This document shows, one piece after another, positions 1 to 8,237 of a stretch of DNA of 64,000 nucleotides. The notes beneath the pieces are model-generated. The model saw only the letters and a list, made by a program, of their open reading frames with translations, had not been told where the DNA came from and searched no databases. How positions within the stretch are numbered: position 1 is the stretch's first letter; each line of letters begins with the position of its first letter. The DNA comes from Fibrella rubiginis (lineage in GTDB: Bacteria; Bacteroidota; Bacteroidia; Cytophagales; Spirosomataceae), in NCBI RefSeq assembly GCF_017353185.1, contig NZ_JAFMYV010000015.1, forward strand, positions 62,001 to 126,000, in the 5' to 3' direction. Made by a program: the position numbers and the translations under genes.

Positions 1-2
1 CT

Positions 3-29
3 CCCCTCCCCTCTGTTTAAGGGGAAGGG
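3..29. repeat. C/G-rich hairpin at the window edge
   Basis: A run of C-rich and G-rich words folds back on itself: CCCCTCCCCT at 3-12 pairs with AGGGGAAGGG at 20-29 with one mismatch. It may be the visible part of a larger gene-border hairpin that begins before the window. No gene is visible between it and the MerR gene. Confidence 0.35.
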
Positions 30-121
30 CTGGGGGTGGGGTACCACAAAATTACGCTATTTTCGTCTTCAGATTGGCATCTACAGGCCGTGGGGCGGTC
101 AAATCACAACGTAACGCAGGT

Positions 122-493
122 ATGGAATCGGGCGATAAGCGGTATTACAGCATCCGGGAAGTGGCCGACATGTTCGACGTGAACATTTCGCGGTTGCGGT
201 ATTATGAAAAAGAATTTCCGACACTCAGCCCCAAAAAAAACCGCTCCGGCGACCGCGTTTACACCAAAACAGACATAGACCACCTGCGCGAAATCCTCGA
301 TCTGGTCGAAAACCGGGGCTTCAAACTCCAGGGCGCCCGCGAGTACCTGAACAAGAAACAAGGCACCCTCAACGAGACAGCCGCCGTGCTCGATAAGCTC
401 AGGGAAATCAAACAGTTTATGACTACCCTGCGCGATGGTCTGGGTAGTGAGGGTGGCAACGGGCAGGAGGTAAAAGCAAACAGTAAACAGTAG
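122..493 (+). CDS. MerR-family transcriptional regulator
   Basis: This is a DNA-binding regulator of about 123 residues. The N-terminal winged helix-turn-helix is plain: YYSIREVADMF, then the LRYYEKEFP wing signature, then DRVYTKTDIDHLREI. A predicted helix follows that should form the dimerisation coil, with little after it. There is no C-terminal ligand-binding domain or metal-binding cysteine set, which fits the short MerR group that is widespread in Bacteroidota. An in-frame TTG at 74 would add 16 residues, but the ATG at 122 aligns with the usual family start. The target and inducer cannot be read from the sequence. A perfect bidirectional terminator follows directly. Confidence 0.85.
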   Translation: MESGDKRYYSIREVADMFDVNISRLRYYEKEFPTLSPKKNRSGDRVYTKTDIDHLREILDLVENRGFKLQGAREYLNKKQGTLNETAAVLDKLREIKQFMTTLRDGLGSEGGNGQEVKANSKQ

Positions 494-505
494 GGTATAG
501 CCAAT

Positions 506-539
506 AAAAATGCCCCAGACACATGTCTGGGGCATTTTT
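506..539. terminator. Bidirectional intrinsic terminator
   Basis: Perfect 16-bp arms (AAAAATGCCCCAGACA and its complement) are separated by two bases, with an A-run on the left and a T-run on the right. It can end transcription from the MerR gene on the plus strand and the converging GlsB-type gene on the minus strand. Confidence 0.9.
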
Positions 540-575
540 GTGTTAAATGGAGCTATCTGATAGGATAGCCGGAGG

Positions 576-812
576 TTAGAATAGTCTTCCAATAAAAATG
601 AGCACGACCGCACCACCAAAGGCAATGAGCAGATTCATCAACAGCCCATCGTTGTCTGGGTCGTTGCCCAGGCGTCTGGCAATAAAGCCACCTACCAGGC
701 CGCCCACAATGCCAAGAATGATGTTAACCAGCGCTGAATTGTGGCTGCCCATGAAGCGGCTGGCCAAGTAACCGGCGATGCCGCCAATGATAATCGAATA
801 CAAGAAGCCCAT
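576..812 (-). CDS. GlsB/YeaQ/YmgE family membrane protein
   Basis: This is a small inner-membrane protein of 78 residues with three hydrophobic segments rich in Gly and small residues (GGIAGYLASRFMG, IILGIVGGLVGGFIARRLG, AFGGAVVLIFIG). That pattern is typical of the transglycosylase-associated/GlsB stress family. The molecular role is not established; homologues are often induced by envelope or osmotic stress. The ATG at 812 begins directly with the first membrane segment. The upstream open frame has no membrane-like content and is probably untranslated. Confidence 0.85.
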   Translation of the reverse strand: MGFLYSIIIGGIAGYLASRFMGSHNSALVNIILGIVGGLVGGFIARRLGNDPDNDGLLMNLLIAFGGAVVLIFIGRLF

Positions 813-1044
813 GATATAATAAGGTTTAGTGAAGGATACCAAAACGTTTTGGTGCATGAATAACGTGAAATGTTGGGCAGTATCCTGAAAAATGAGTGAG
901 TGGCCGGGGTGGGCAGACCAGTTAAGCCAGGTCTGAAACCGCAGGAAGCGAGGCGCTCTTGCCTTGAATTTCACTAACTTGCAAAACAGCAATAGTACAC
1001 GCCCTTCACTCTTTTTGGCCTGATAACCAATTCTTTACCTTGTT

Positions 1045-2241
1045 ATGAAATCATATCTGCATCTATATCTCTGGTGGCTGATGAGCTTGCTGGTCACCAC
1101 AACGGCTGTTGCTCAACCCGACGTGCAAAAGAAAATTCAGACCGACCTGATTCTGGCCGAAGATGGTACTACCGTTCAATTGCCCGCCGGGACGTTTTCG
1201 CTGGCTGGCAGCTTATCCTTGCAGGACAAAAAGAACGTAACGATTAGGGGCGCGGGCGTGGGCAAAACCGTATTGTCGTTTCGGGGGCAAACCGAAGGCG
1301 CCGAGGGCTTGCGCGTGACTAACGGCACCAACATTACCATCGAAAACATGACGTTGCAGGACTCTAAAGGCGACTGCATCAAGACCATGAACGTAGATGG
1401 CATCACCTTCCGCAACCTGCTGGTGGAATGGACCGGCGACCCTAAAGCGACCAACGGCTCCTACGGCCTGTATCCGGTACAGTGCCAGAACGTACAGATT
1501 CTCAGCTGCACCGCCGTAGGGGCTTCCGACGCGGGTATCTACGTGGGGCAGTCGCGGCAGATTGTGGTGCGCAACTGCACGGCCTACCATAACGTGGCGG
1601 GCATTGAAATTGAAAATTCCGTTGGGGCCGACGTGTCCGAAAACCACGCCTATGCCAACACAGGAGGCATTCTGGTATTCGACCTGCCCGATCTGGTGCA
1701 GAAGAAAGGCGGGCAGGTGCGGGTATTCAACAACCTGATTGAGCACAACAACCTCGACAATTTTGCGCCGAAAGGTAACATTGTAGCCAGGGTCCCGGCC
1801 GGAACAGGCATGATGATTCTGGCTACCAACGACGTTGAGATTTTCAACAACCGGATCATCGACAATAAATCGCTGGGGACGGGTGTCATCAGTTATTTCA
1901 TGACCGAAGAACCCATCCGCGACAGCCTCTACAATCCGTACCCCACGAACATTGCCATTCACGACAATACCTACAGCCGATTGCCGGGCTACCCCACCCG
2001 CAAGGGGCGCATGGGGCTGATGTTCCGGTTCAAATTGCGTTTTGGTAAAAATGTGCCCGACATTATCTGGGATGGCGTCACCAATGATAAGGCCCCGGCC
2101 AGTCAGCGCACAATCTGTTTGAAAAACAACAAAAACGCCACCTTCGCCAACATCGACGCGGGCAATAATTTCAAAGCCATCTCGCGCGATGCCACGCCCT
2201 ACACCTGTGATCTGCCCCCCGTGGCAGCGGTGGGGAAATGA
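1045..2241 (+). CDS. Exported parallel beta-helix protein
   Basis: The 398-residue protein has a cleavable signal peptide (residues 1 to about 24, ending near TTAVAQ) and then repeated right-handed beta-helix turns of the form NVTIRGAGVG, NITIENMTL, GITFRNLLVEW, QIVVRNCTAY and DVEIFNNRI. This matches the Bacteroidota/Proteobacteria beta-helix family found next to SO2930-type diheme cytochromes, and such a gene lies 61 bp downstream here. Parallel beta-helix proteins usually bind or cleave polysaccharides, but I see no catalytic motif that would assign an activity. The two genes probably form an operon, with a short hairpin between them. Confidence 0.8.
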   Translation: MKSYLHLYLWWLMSLLVTTTAVAQPDVQKKIQTDLILAEDGTTVQLPAGTFSLAGSLSLQDKKNVTIRGAGVGKTVLSFRGQTEGAEGLRVTNGTNITIENMTLQDSKGDCIKTMNVDGITFRNLLVEWTGDPKATNGSYGLYPVQCQNVQILSCTAVGASDAGIYVGQSRQIVVRNCTAYHNVAGIEIENSVGADVSENHAYANTGGILVFDLPDLVQKKGGQVRVFNNLIEHNNLDNFAPKGNIVARVPAGTGMMILATNDVEIFNNRIIDNKSLGTGVISYFMTEEPIRDSLYNPYPTNIAIHDNTYSRLPGYPTRKGRMGLMFRFKLRFGKNVPDIIWDGVTNDKAPASQRTICLKNNKNATFANIDAGNNFKAISRDATPYTCDLPPVAAVGK

Positions 2242-2254
2242 CAGGGGGTGTGCA

Positions 2255-2283
2255 GGCTTCGCGTAGCCACAGAGCGCGAAGCC
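2255..2283. repeat. Short GCTTCGC-core hairpin
   Basis: GGCTTCGCG at 2255-2263 pairs perfectly with CGCGAAGCC at 2275-2283 around an 11-base loop, between two co-directional genes. It has no T-run. The same core sits at the loop end of the 49794-49903 hairpin. Confidence 0.7.
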
Positions 2284-2302
2284 ACCAACTACACATGAAC
2301 TA

Positions 2303-3355
2303 ATGCCAACCAAAAAAAACCTATTTCTAGTTTCTCTAGGCCTTTTCGCACTTGTTGGCCTGCTCTCCGCCACTTACAAATCGGTGCCAACAGCGGTACC
2401 CGAACGGCTGTCGGCTTACGGTTTTTTTGCGGGTAACATCGCCGAACAGAAGCCCGCCGAAGGGGTAATGCCCTACCGACTCAACACGCCGTTGTTTTCA
2501 GACTATGCCGAAAAGCTGCGCTTCGTCAAACTTCCCGCCGGGCAGGCCGCGCAGTATAATGCCGCCGAGGTCATGGATTTTCCGGTGGGCACCACGCTGA
2601 TCAAGACGTTTTATTTTCCCGTCGATTTCCGTGATGCTGCCAAAGGTCGAAAGCTCATGGAAACGCGGTTACTGCTGCGGGAAACGTCGGGTTGGAAAGC
2701 GTTGGAATACGTCTGGAATGAGGACCAGACAGATGCCATTCTGGAAGTGGCGGGCGACCGCAAGATGGTAGCGTATGTAGACGCTGAGGGCCGGAAACAC
2801 GAGCAGGAATACGTAATGCCCAACCTGAATCAGTGCAAAAGCTGCCACAACCGCAACGAGGTAATGACGCCCATTGGCCCCTCGGCACGGCAACTAAATG
2901 GGCTACTGGATTATGGTCAGGGGGCTGCAAATCAGTTAGTAGCCTGGCAGAAACAAGGCATGTTAACCGATGTGCCCGATATAAACACCGTGCCCAAAGC
3001 CCCCGTCTGGAATGATCCCGCTACGGGGTCGCTCAATGACCGCGCCCGCATCTGGCTCGACATCAATTGTGCACACTGTCACCGCCCCGAAGGCCCGGCC
3101 GGCACCAGCGGATTGAACCTGTCTATACATGAAAAAAGCCCCGCCGCCCTGGGTCTCCTGAAGACACCCGTGGCGGCGGGGCGTGGGTCGGGCAATCGTC
3201 GTTACGACATTGTGCCCGGCCAACCCGACCAATCTATTTTGCTCTACCGCCTCGAATCGACCGATCCCGGCATCATGATGCCTGAGGTGTCGCGCAAGGT
3301 GACCCACCGCGAAGGTGTTGCCCTGATCCGGGCGTGGATTCAATCGTTGAACTGA
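2303..3355 (+). CDS. SO2930-family diheme c-type cytochrome
   Basis: The 350-residue protein has an N-terminal hydrophobic export signal (residues 5 to 22) and two c-type heme motifs, CKSCH at residues 178-182 and CAHCH at 256-260. The sequence between the motifs and the C-terminal PGQPDQSILLYRL and MMPEV segments fit the SO2930/HNE_0200 family. It probably acts in the periplasm in electron transfer; its partner and substrate are unknown. Its pairing with the upstream beta-helix gene is a recurrent arrangement in that family. Its stop codon is 5 bp from that of the converging fasciclin gene. Confidence 0.85.
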   Translation: MPTKKNLFLVSLGLFALVGLLSATYKSVPTAVPERLSAYGFFAGNIAEQKPAEGVMPYRLNTPLFSDYAEKLRFVKLPAGQAAQYNAAEVMDFPVGTTLIKTFYFPVDFRDAAKGRKLMETRLLLRETSGWKALEYVWNEDQTDAILEVAGDRKMVAYVDAEGRKHEQEYVMPNLNQCKSCHNRNEVMTPIGPSARQLNGLLDYGQGAANQLVAWQKQGMLTDVPDINTVPKAPVWNDPATGSLNDRARIWLDINCAHCHRPEGPAGTSGLNLSIHEKSPAALGLLKTPVAAGRGSGNRRYDIVPGQPDQSILLYRLESTDPGIMMPEVSRKVTHREGVALIRAWIQSLN

Positions 3356-3360
3356 ACCAA

Positions 3361-3966
3361 CTACTTGGGCATCAGCACACTGTCAATAGCGTGTACGGTG
3401 CCGTTGGTAGCCTGAATGTCGGCGGTGGTAACCATCGCCGAACCACCTTTGGCGTCGACCAGCATAACAGCCGAGCCTTTTTTGCGCACGGTCAATGTGC
3501 CACCCGATACCGTCTTGATCTTCTGACCGTCTTTCAAATCGGCGGCCATTACGTTACCCGGCACCACGTGGTAGGCCAAGATACCCTGCAATTTCGTTTT
3601 GCTGGCGGGCTGCGTCAGGCTCTGAAGCGTGCCGGCGGGCAACTTATCAAAAGCGGCGTTCGATGGAGCAAAAACGGTAAAGGGGCCGGCTTCTTTAGCC
3701 TTATCGGCCAAACCAGCAGCTACCAGGGCGGTCTGCAGCGTTGAAAAATCGGTTGCGCTGGCCAGGCTACCCGCCAGGTCAGTGCCCGTTGCTTTCGATC
3801 CCACACCCGACTGCGTTGGCCTGTTCGCCGAATCAGACATGGTTGTCGATGGAGCAGAGCCCACCGGCGTTGGGCGGTTCATGGTGTTGGTGTTGGTCTG
3901 GGCGTAGGCCGATCCTGCCACAAACGTGATAGCCGAGAGGGCTACAATCTTCAGGTGCTTTTTCAT
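3361..3966 (-). CDS. Secreted fasciclin (FAS1) domain protein
   Basis: A signal peptide (residues 1-22, cut after GSAYA) is followed by a Ser/Thr/Asn-rich linker of about 45 residues and a single FAS1 domain. The two FAS1 signatures are FTVFAPSNAAFDKLP and VHAIDSVLMPK at the extreme C-terminus. FAS1 domains mediate adhesion or extracellular matrix contacts; the ligand is unknown. It is about 75 percent identical by eye in the FAS1 domain to the protein at 11681-12235, so the two are paralogues. This copy has the longer linker. Confidence 0.92.
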   Translation of the reverse strand: MKKHLKIVALSAITFVAGSAYAQTNTNTMNRPTPVGSAPSTTMSDSANRPTQSGVGSKATGTDLAGSLASATDFSTLQTALVAAGLADKAKEAGPFTVFAPSNAAFDKLPAGTLQSLTQPASKTKLQGILAYHVVPGNVMAADLKDGQKIKTVSGGTLTVRKKGSAVMLVDAKGGSAMVTTADIQATNGTVHAIDSVLMPK

Positions 3967-4168
3967 GAGATGGTTATCTATTAATTCTATTGATTTTAAA
4001 TACTACAAATACAACTCGCTCATTTAGAAGAATGTTTGCCATCTTTTTTCAGGCGGCAGGTTTGTTGTGGCCTAGCTAAACACGTCGTTGAATCAATAGT
4101 CCCGGATGTGTATCCTGTTTCGTTTACCTTTGGCTACAACTAATTCTATATACAAACAAGAATTTTGT

Positions 4169-4696
4169 ATGCGCTCACACGTTAGATCATGGCTGTTTTT
4201 GGGAATATTCTACGCCATTATGTTGGCAGGCTGTAAGAAGAAAGACGATCCGGTAATAACCACCACCATTACGCCTACGTTGGTAGGCAACTGGGGTATC
4301 ACGGCGATTACGTTTAGCCCAGGCTGGGTGCAGTATACCGGCGCTACCCCCATCCCTGATTACATTCCTTATCTGGCTGCGAAAGGCCAAACCTGCCTGA
4401 CCGACCTGACAATTTCCTTTACGGCAACGGGGGCATACACCACCAATTCGGCAAGCCTGCCCGCCTGCGGCAATGTCCCTGAATCGAAGGTTATTCTGGA
4501 TTATCTCTTCGGTGACGGACGAACATTCACCGAAACCAACACCACGGCTGTTCTGTACAGCCAGAATAAAACCACGTCGATACCCGTCACTAAATCAGGT
4601 ACGGATCAATTAATATCGCTTCAATTTGTGAACGACCAGGATCTAAGCGGACAGGCCGTGAAAACCACCTACACCGTCACGATGAAGCGGCGGTAG
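4169..4696 (+). CDS. Putative lipoprotein of unknown function
   Basis: The 175-residue product begins with a lipoprotein signal (lipobox MLAGC, Cys about residue 21) followed by KKKDD and a Thr-rich linker. The body is beta-rich and starts with LVGNWGITAITF, like the opening strand of small lipocalin-like or META-type lipoproteins of Bacteroidota, but I cannot assign a family. The ATG at 4169 is preferred over an in-frame upstream start at 4106 because the upstream residues do not look like part of a signal peptide. It probably lies on the periplasmic side of a membrane. Confidence 0.65.
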   Translation: MRSHVRSWLFLGIFYAIMLAGCKKKDDPVITTTITPTLVGNWGITAITFSPGWVQYTGATPIPDYIPYLAAKGQTCLTDLTISFTATGAYTTNSASLPACGNVPESKVILDYLFGDGRTFTETNTTAVLYSQNKTTSIPVTKSGTDQLISLQFVNDQDLSGQAVKTTYTVTMKRR

Positions 4697-4706
4697 GTGA
4701 TTCTAT

Positions 4707-6561
4707 TTATAATGCCTTGAGAAAGGCAATGAGCGCCTTTTTTTCGGCCACGGTCAGGTGCAGGGCATCGGCGGGTAACGTCTGGTTGGGTAGGTCGAAA
4801 CCAAGCCCTGACCCTCCACCCCGGTCATAAAAATCGACTACTTCGGCCAGCGTTGCAAACACACCATTGTGCATGTAGGGGGCTGTTTTGGCACTGAATC
4901 GCACGGTTGGTGTTTTGAACGAATGCCGGTGCAGGTTGATGCGGGTGGTGTTGAATTTCCCCAAATCAGTATCCAAGGCCTTCTTGTTAGCCGTGGCGGG
5001 TGTGCCCAGCACTTCGCTTTCCGTTTTCTGAAACGTGGGGGGGGGCCGTGCCGTTAAACAGCGGGTAGAAGTGGCAGGTGGCACATTTGGCTTTACCCAT
5101 AAACAGGTTAAAACCAAGCCGTTCCTCTGCCGACAGCAACGTTTCCTGTTCGTCTTTGTCGGTGGTGCGCATGGCCCGGTCAAGGCGGGTGTCGAGGCTG
5201 ACAAGCGACCGGATATAGCTGGCAACGGCATTTTTCAGGTTTCGCTCCGTTACGCCATCGGGGTAGGCCCGCATAAAGGCAGCCCGGTAGGCGGCGTTGC
5301 TACTCAGCGCGGTCACGGCGTTGGGCAACGAACCGTGCATTTCATCTTTATTCTGGATCACATCGCTGGCCTGATCTTCCAGAAATGCCACCCGCGAGTC
5401 GGCAAACTGAGCGGCCTGAAACGCCGCGTTGAGCACCGTTGGCGTGTTGCGCCGTACCCTTCGACCAACCGCCGAACCACCTACGGCCCTGTTTTTGGTT
5501 TCCCCATCGGTAAACGCGTTATCGGGCTGGTGGCAGGTGGCACAACTACGGTTCGGGGCACCCGACAAAATCGGATCGTAGAATAACTGCCTGCCCAGGT
5601 AAATCCGGCTGGGGGTGGCGCGGTGGGCCGTGGCATCAACAAAATAGCTGGGGTCAAACGCGTCGGGTTCGTTGAGGGTGCGGGCTGCCGGAGATAAGAG
5701 CCTGCTTTCCTGAAATACGGGGATAGACAGGGCTTTCTGAGCATCCAATAGGTTGCTGCTCAGTATGTTGGCGTGTTGCTGGATAAACGTCAGCCGGTCA
5801 AAATTGGCAAATGAGCCTGATTGGTTCAGGTAATGGATGGCCCCGGCAAAGGCCTCATCGAGTTGGCGAGCCAGCACACTGGCATGGTCGGGTAGGGGGT
5901 AGAACGACAGGTGTCGCTGCATACTGGCCAGTGCTTCGGCGGTTTCGGGCAGCGACGTGTTGGCAATGGGTGCGTCGAAGCCCGTGATACCCAGCGTAAT
6001 AAGCCGGAAAACCTCCAGCCGCAGTGCATCGAACACGTGACTATCCGTCATGGGGTTGCTCACCGACACCTTGTGCAGCCGCCGCACCGCCGATTGCAGT
6101 ACGCCCGCCTGCTGCACCAACCCGGCCCGATTTGCCGGATCGTAGGGAAAAAGGACTTCTTCAAGTGCCTGTAAGCCATTGCCTTGTATCTCGTTTTGCA
6201 GGGCGTCGTCTTCCTCCACTTCAGCCAGGGCTGGTCCGTTGATGGCCTTTGATGTTTCGGGGTTATACAACTCGGCCAGCCATTCGACCCGTTTCCAGGC
6301 CAGCCGGGTTTGCCTGAAAGACCGTTGTAACGCAGGGGCTGATTGGTTGGTAGCCAGCAGGTGGTGCAGCCGCGTCGTGGCCGAATCGAGGGCAACAATG
6401 TCGGCTATATACTGCTGCCGTACTTGCTGAAGTGGGGTGAGGGTTGGATTCGTGTAGCGGTATAACCCAGCCACAGCGGCCACGAGTAAACTAACCCGAA
6501 ACCACCATGACTGGGTGCGCTGAATCCGTCTCGCCTCCATCAGCGGAAACGTTTGTGCCAT
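4707..6561 (-). pseudogene. Diheme cytochrome-c peroxidase, frameshifted
   Basis: The reading frame is split at a run of nine G on the plus strand (5037-5045; C on the coding strand). Removing one base gives a continuous protein of about 617 residues. Residues 1 to about 285 hold a membrane anchor (21-33) and a helical imelysin-like region. The rest is a CcpA/MauG-type peroxidase with heme motifs CATCH at 340-344 and 493-497. The part after the frameshift carries the conserved APYMHNGVFATLAEVVDFYDRGGG peroxidase tail, written here as positions only for its core, PYMHNGVFATL. It follows the PhoX-like lipoprotein gene by 40 bp and is probably co-transcribed. The break could be a true mutation, slippage-based on/off switching, or a base-call error. 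Confidence 0.85.
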
Positions 6562-6601
6562 AACTTGCTGGAAAAGCTTGTTAGTGAGCTGACTGGCCTG
6601 T

Positions 6602-8089
6602 TTAGCGGGGCAGACCGCGTACCAGAATCAATTGGCTGGCTTGCTGATTCGATACATCGCTGGTGCTTTTGACCGAGCGCAACTTACCGCCGTCTGGACC
6701 CAGGTATTGATCGCCGATCCAGGTGTGGGGCTGAAGCGAAATAATAAAGGCGTCGGGTATGCCGATTGTCTCCGACACGTCGATCATGGCCCCGTATTCC
6801 CAAGTACCAAACTTCGACAACCCTCCTACGTTGTATTTGGCGGCATCGGTGGCGGTGCGGCGGTGATCCAGAATTAGGGCGGGTTTCAACGCACCTGTAG
6901 CCAGATTATACTGGTAGATGTATGAATCGTGGGTTTCATCGCCATAGCTGTTGGGGTCTTCCTGCACGTAGAGGTAGTTGGTGCCAACGTAGATATTATC
7001 GACGTTCTGAAACGTTTTGGCAATACCATTGCGGTCGTCGCCATCCAGAATTACCTCCAGCGAACCCTTCAGTGGGTCGTTGGCATCCATCGTGAGGCGA
7101 TAGGTACGGCCATATTTTGAGCGTGAATAATCAGCGTTTACACCCGTGTTGGCCTGCCCCGTTACGTTGAAAAATACCTGCCGATTGTTGGCGGCGCTCC
7201 CTTTCCGGTAATCGATATCTTCCACCCGGCCAAACTTAAGGCCTTTAAGGTCGTTGACGGCCGCGTTGATCTGGGCACCCGTGAGTGTTTTGTGGTTGGC
7301 TATCTGCACAAACTCAACGTCGAACTTGGCCCCCGTTTTCATGTCCATCTCGCGGGCGTTGCCGTCTCTGCGCCGTAGCATATAGAGCGATCCATTTTGC
7401 AAATCACCTACCGTGTTGGTTAGGTACAAGGCCAATTGGCCGCCGTTTGTGCCGCTGTCATCGTCGCCGATCAGGATAGCTGTTTTGCCAGGGAAGGCAT
7501 TTTTGTTCAGCGGAACGGCGTTTTCGGCACTCCATCGGCCCAGCCCTTCCAGTTCCCGGCTGATGGCGTTCTGGCTGGCGTCGCCGTAGGGGTTCACCGC
7601 GTGGGTACGTGATTCCTGCCCACTTTCACCGCAGGTGAGGTAAAGCGGACCAAAACCGTGTTCGGCGGGGGTGGCCATCGTGGCTGAGCAAAGCCGCCAT
7701 TGACCTCCATCCGAATTCAGGATATAGTCACCTTTGACGGGCTTCAGCGTTTTGTCGAACGTGAGGCGCGACACGGAGAAATTGTCTTCGTGGTTCACCA
7801 ACATCGTAAACGTGCCGTCGGCATTTTTCAGTAAGCCCGATCCGTCGGCTGATCCACCGAAGACGAAGTTTGGCGACTGGGGTAGCTTATCGTCGCTGCT
7901 GATGAGCGAGTACACGTTCGCCGATTCAAAACCGGGCATTGTCTGGGCTAGCACTGGGTTCACCGACTGATTGACCAGCTTGATATCCAGGTTAGGTGTC
8001 TGGGGTTTATCGAGGTGATCGCAGCCTTGCAGCGAGAGCAGGAGCGCAGTGGCAGTGACTCCGTAAAGGGAGATGTGGCGGTTGTTCAT
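6602..8089 (-). CDS. PhoX/DUF839-like lipoprotein
   Basis: The 495-residue protein starts with a lipobox (SLQGC, Cys23). The mature part resembles the PhoX/DUF839 beta-propeller fold: LVNHEDN, LTCGESG, FGRVEDIDYR and DNIYVGTNYLYVQED sit in the order expected for metal-binding and surface segments. Characterised PhoX enzymes are Ca- and Fe-dependent phosphatases, but family members of other function are common and catalysis is not certain here. It is the first gene of a probable two-gene unit with the cytochrome-c peroxidase. A hairpin lies against its start codon. Confidence 0.6.
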   Translation of the reverse strand: MNNRHISLYGVTATALLLSLQGCDHLDKPQTPNLDIKLVNQSVNPVLAQTMPGFESANVYSLISSDDKLPQSPNFVFGGSADGSGLLKNADGTFTMLVNHEDNFSVSRLTFDKTLKPVKGDYILNSDGGQWRLCSATMATPAEHGFGPLYLTCGESGQESRTHAVNPYGDASQNAISRELEGLGRWSAENAVPLNKNAFPGKTAILIGDDDSGTNGGQLALYLTNTVGDLQNGSLYMLRRRDGNAREMDMKTGAKFDVEFVQIANHKTLTGAQINAAVNDLKGLKFGRVEDIDYRKGSAANNRQVFFNVTGQANTGVNADYSRSKYGRTYRLTMDANDPLKGSLEVILDGDDRNGIAKTFQNVDNIYVGTNYLYVQEDPNSYGDETHDSYIYQYNLATGALKPALILDHRRTATDAAKYNVGGLSKFGTWEYGAMIDVSETIGIPDAFIISLQPHTWIGDQYLGPDGGKLRSVKSTSDVSNQQASQLILVRGLPR

Positions 8090-8130
8090 GTAGGGGGCGT
8101 ATGAGTTTTGCGCCCAAAGTACGCCCCTAC
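8090..8130 (-). promoter_or_regulatory. Hairpin abutting the PhoX-like start codon
   Basis: GTAGGGGGCGTA at 8090-8101 pairs with TACGCCCCTAC at 8120-8130, allowing one bulged G. In the minus-strand transcript this stem would end at the base before the ATG, so it could hide the ribosome entry site. Function is inferred from position only. Confidence 0.35.
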
Positions 8131-8237
8131 GTGTTAACCGGATTTTAATGCCAGGTTACCAGATTGTCAAGTTAATGACGCCAGGATAATGTACAGTTTA
8201 TGTTGCTGTAAAACGCCGTTAACCAACAAATTATCTG

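Noticed and set aside
1213-2373. Long minus-strand open frame (386 codons) opposite the beta-helix gene
   Set aside because: It is the antisense shadow of a GC-rich gene. The plus-strand frame has a signal peptide and family motifs, while this one has no recognisable domain.
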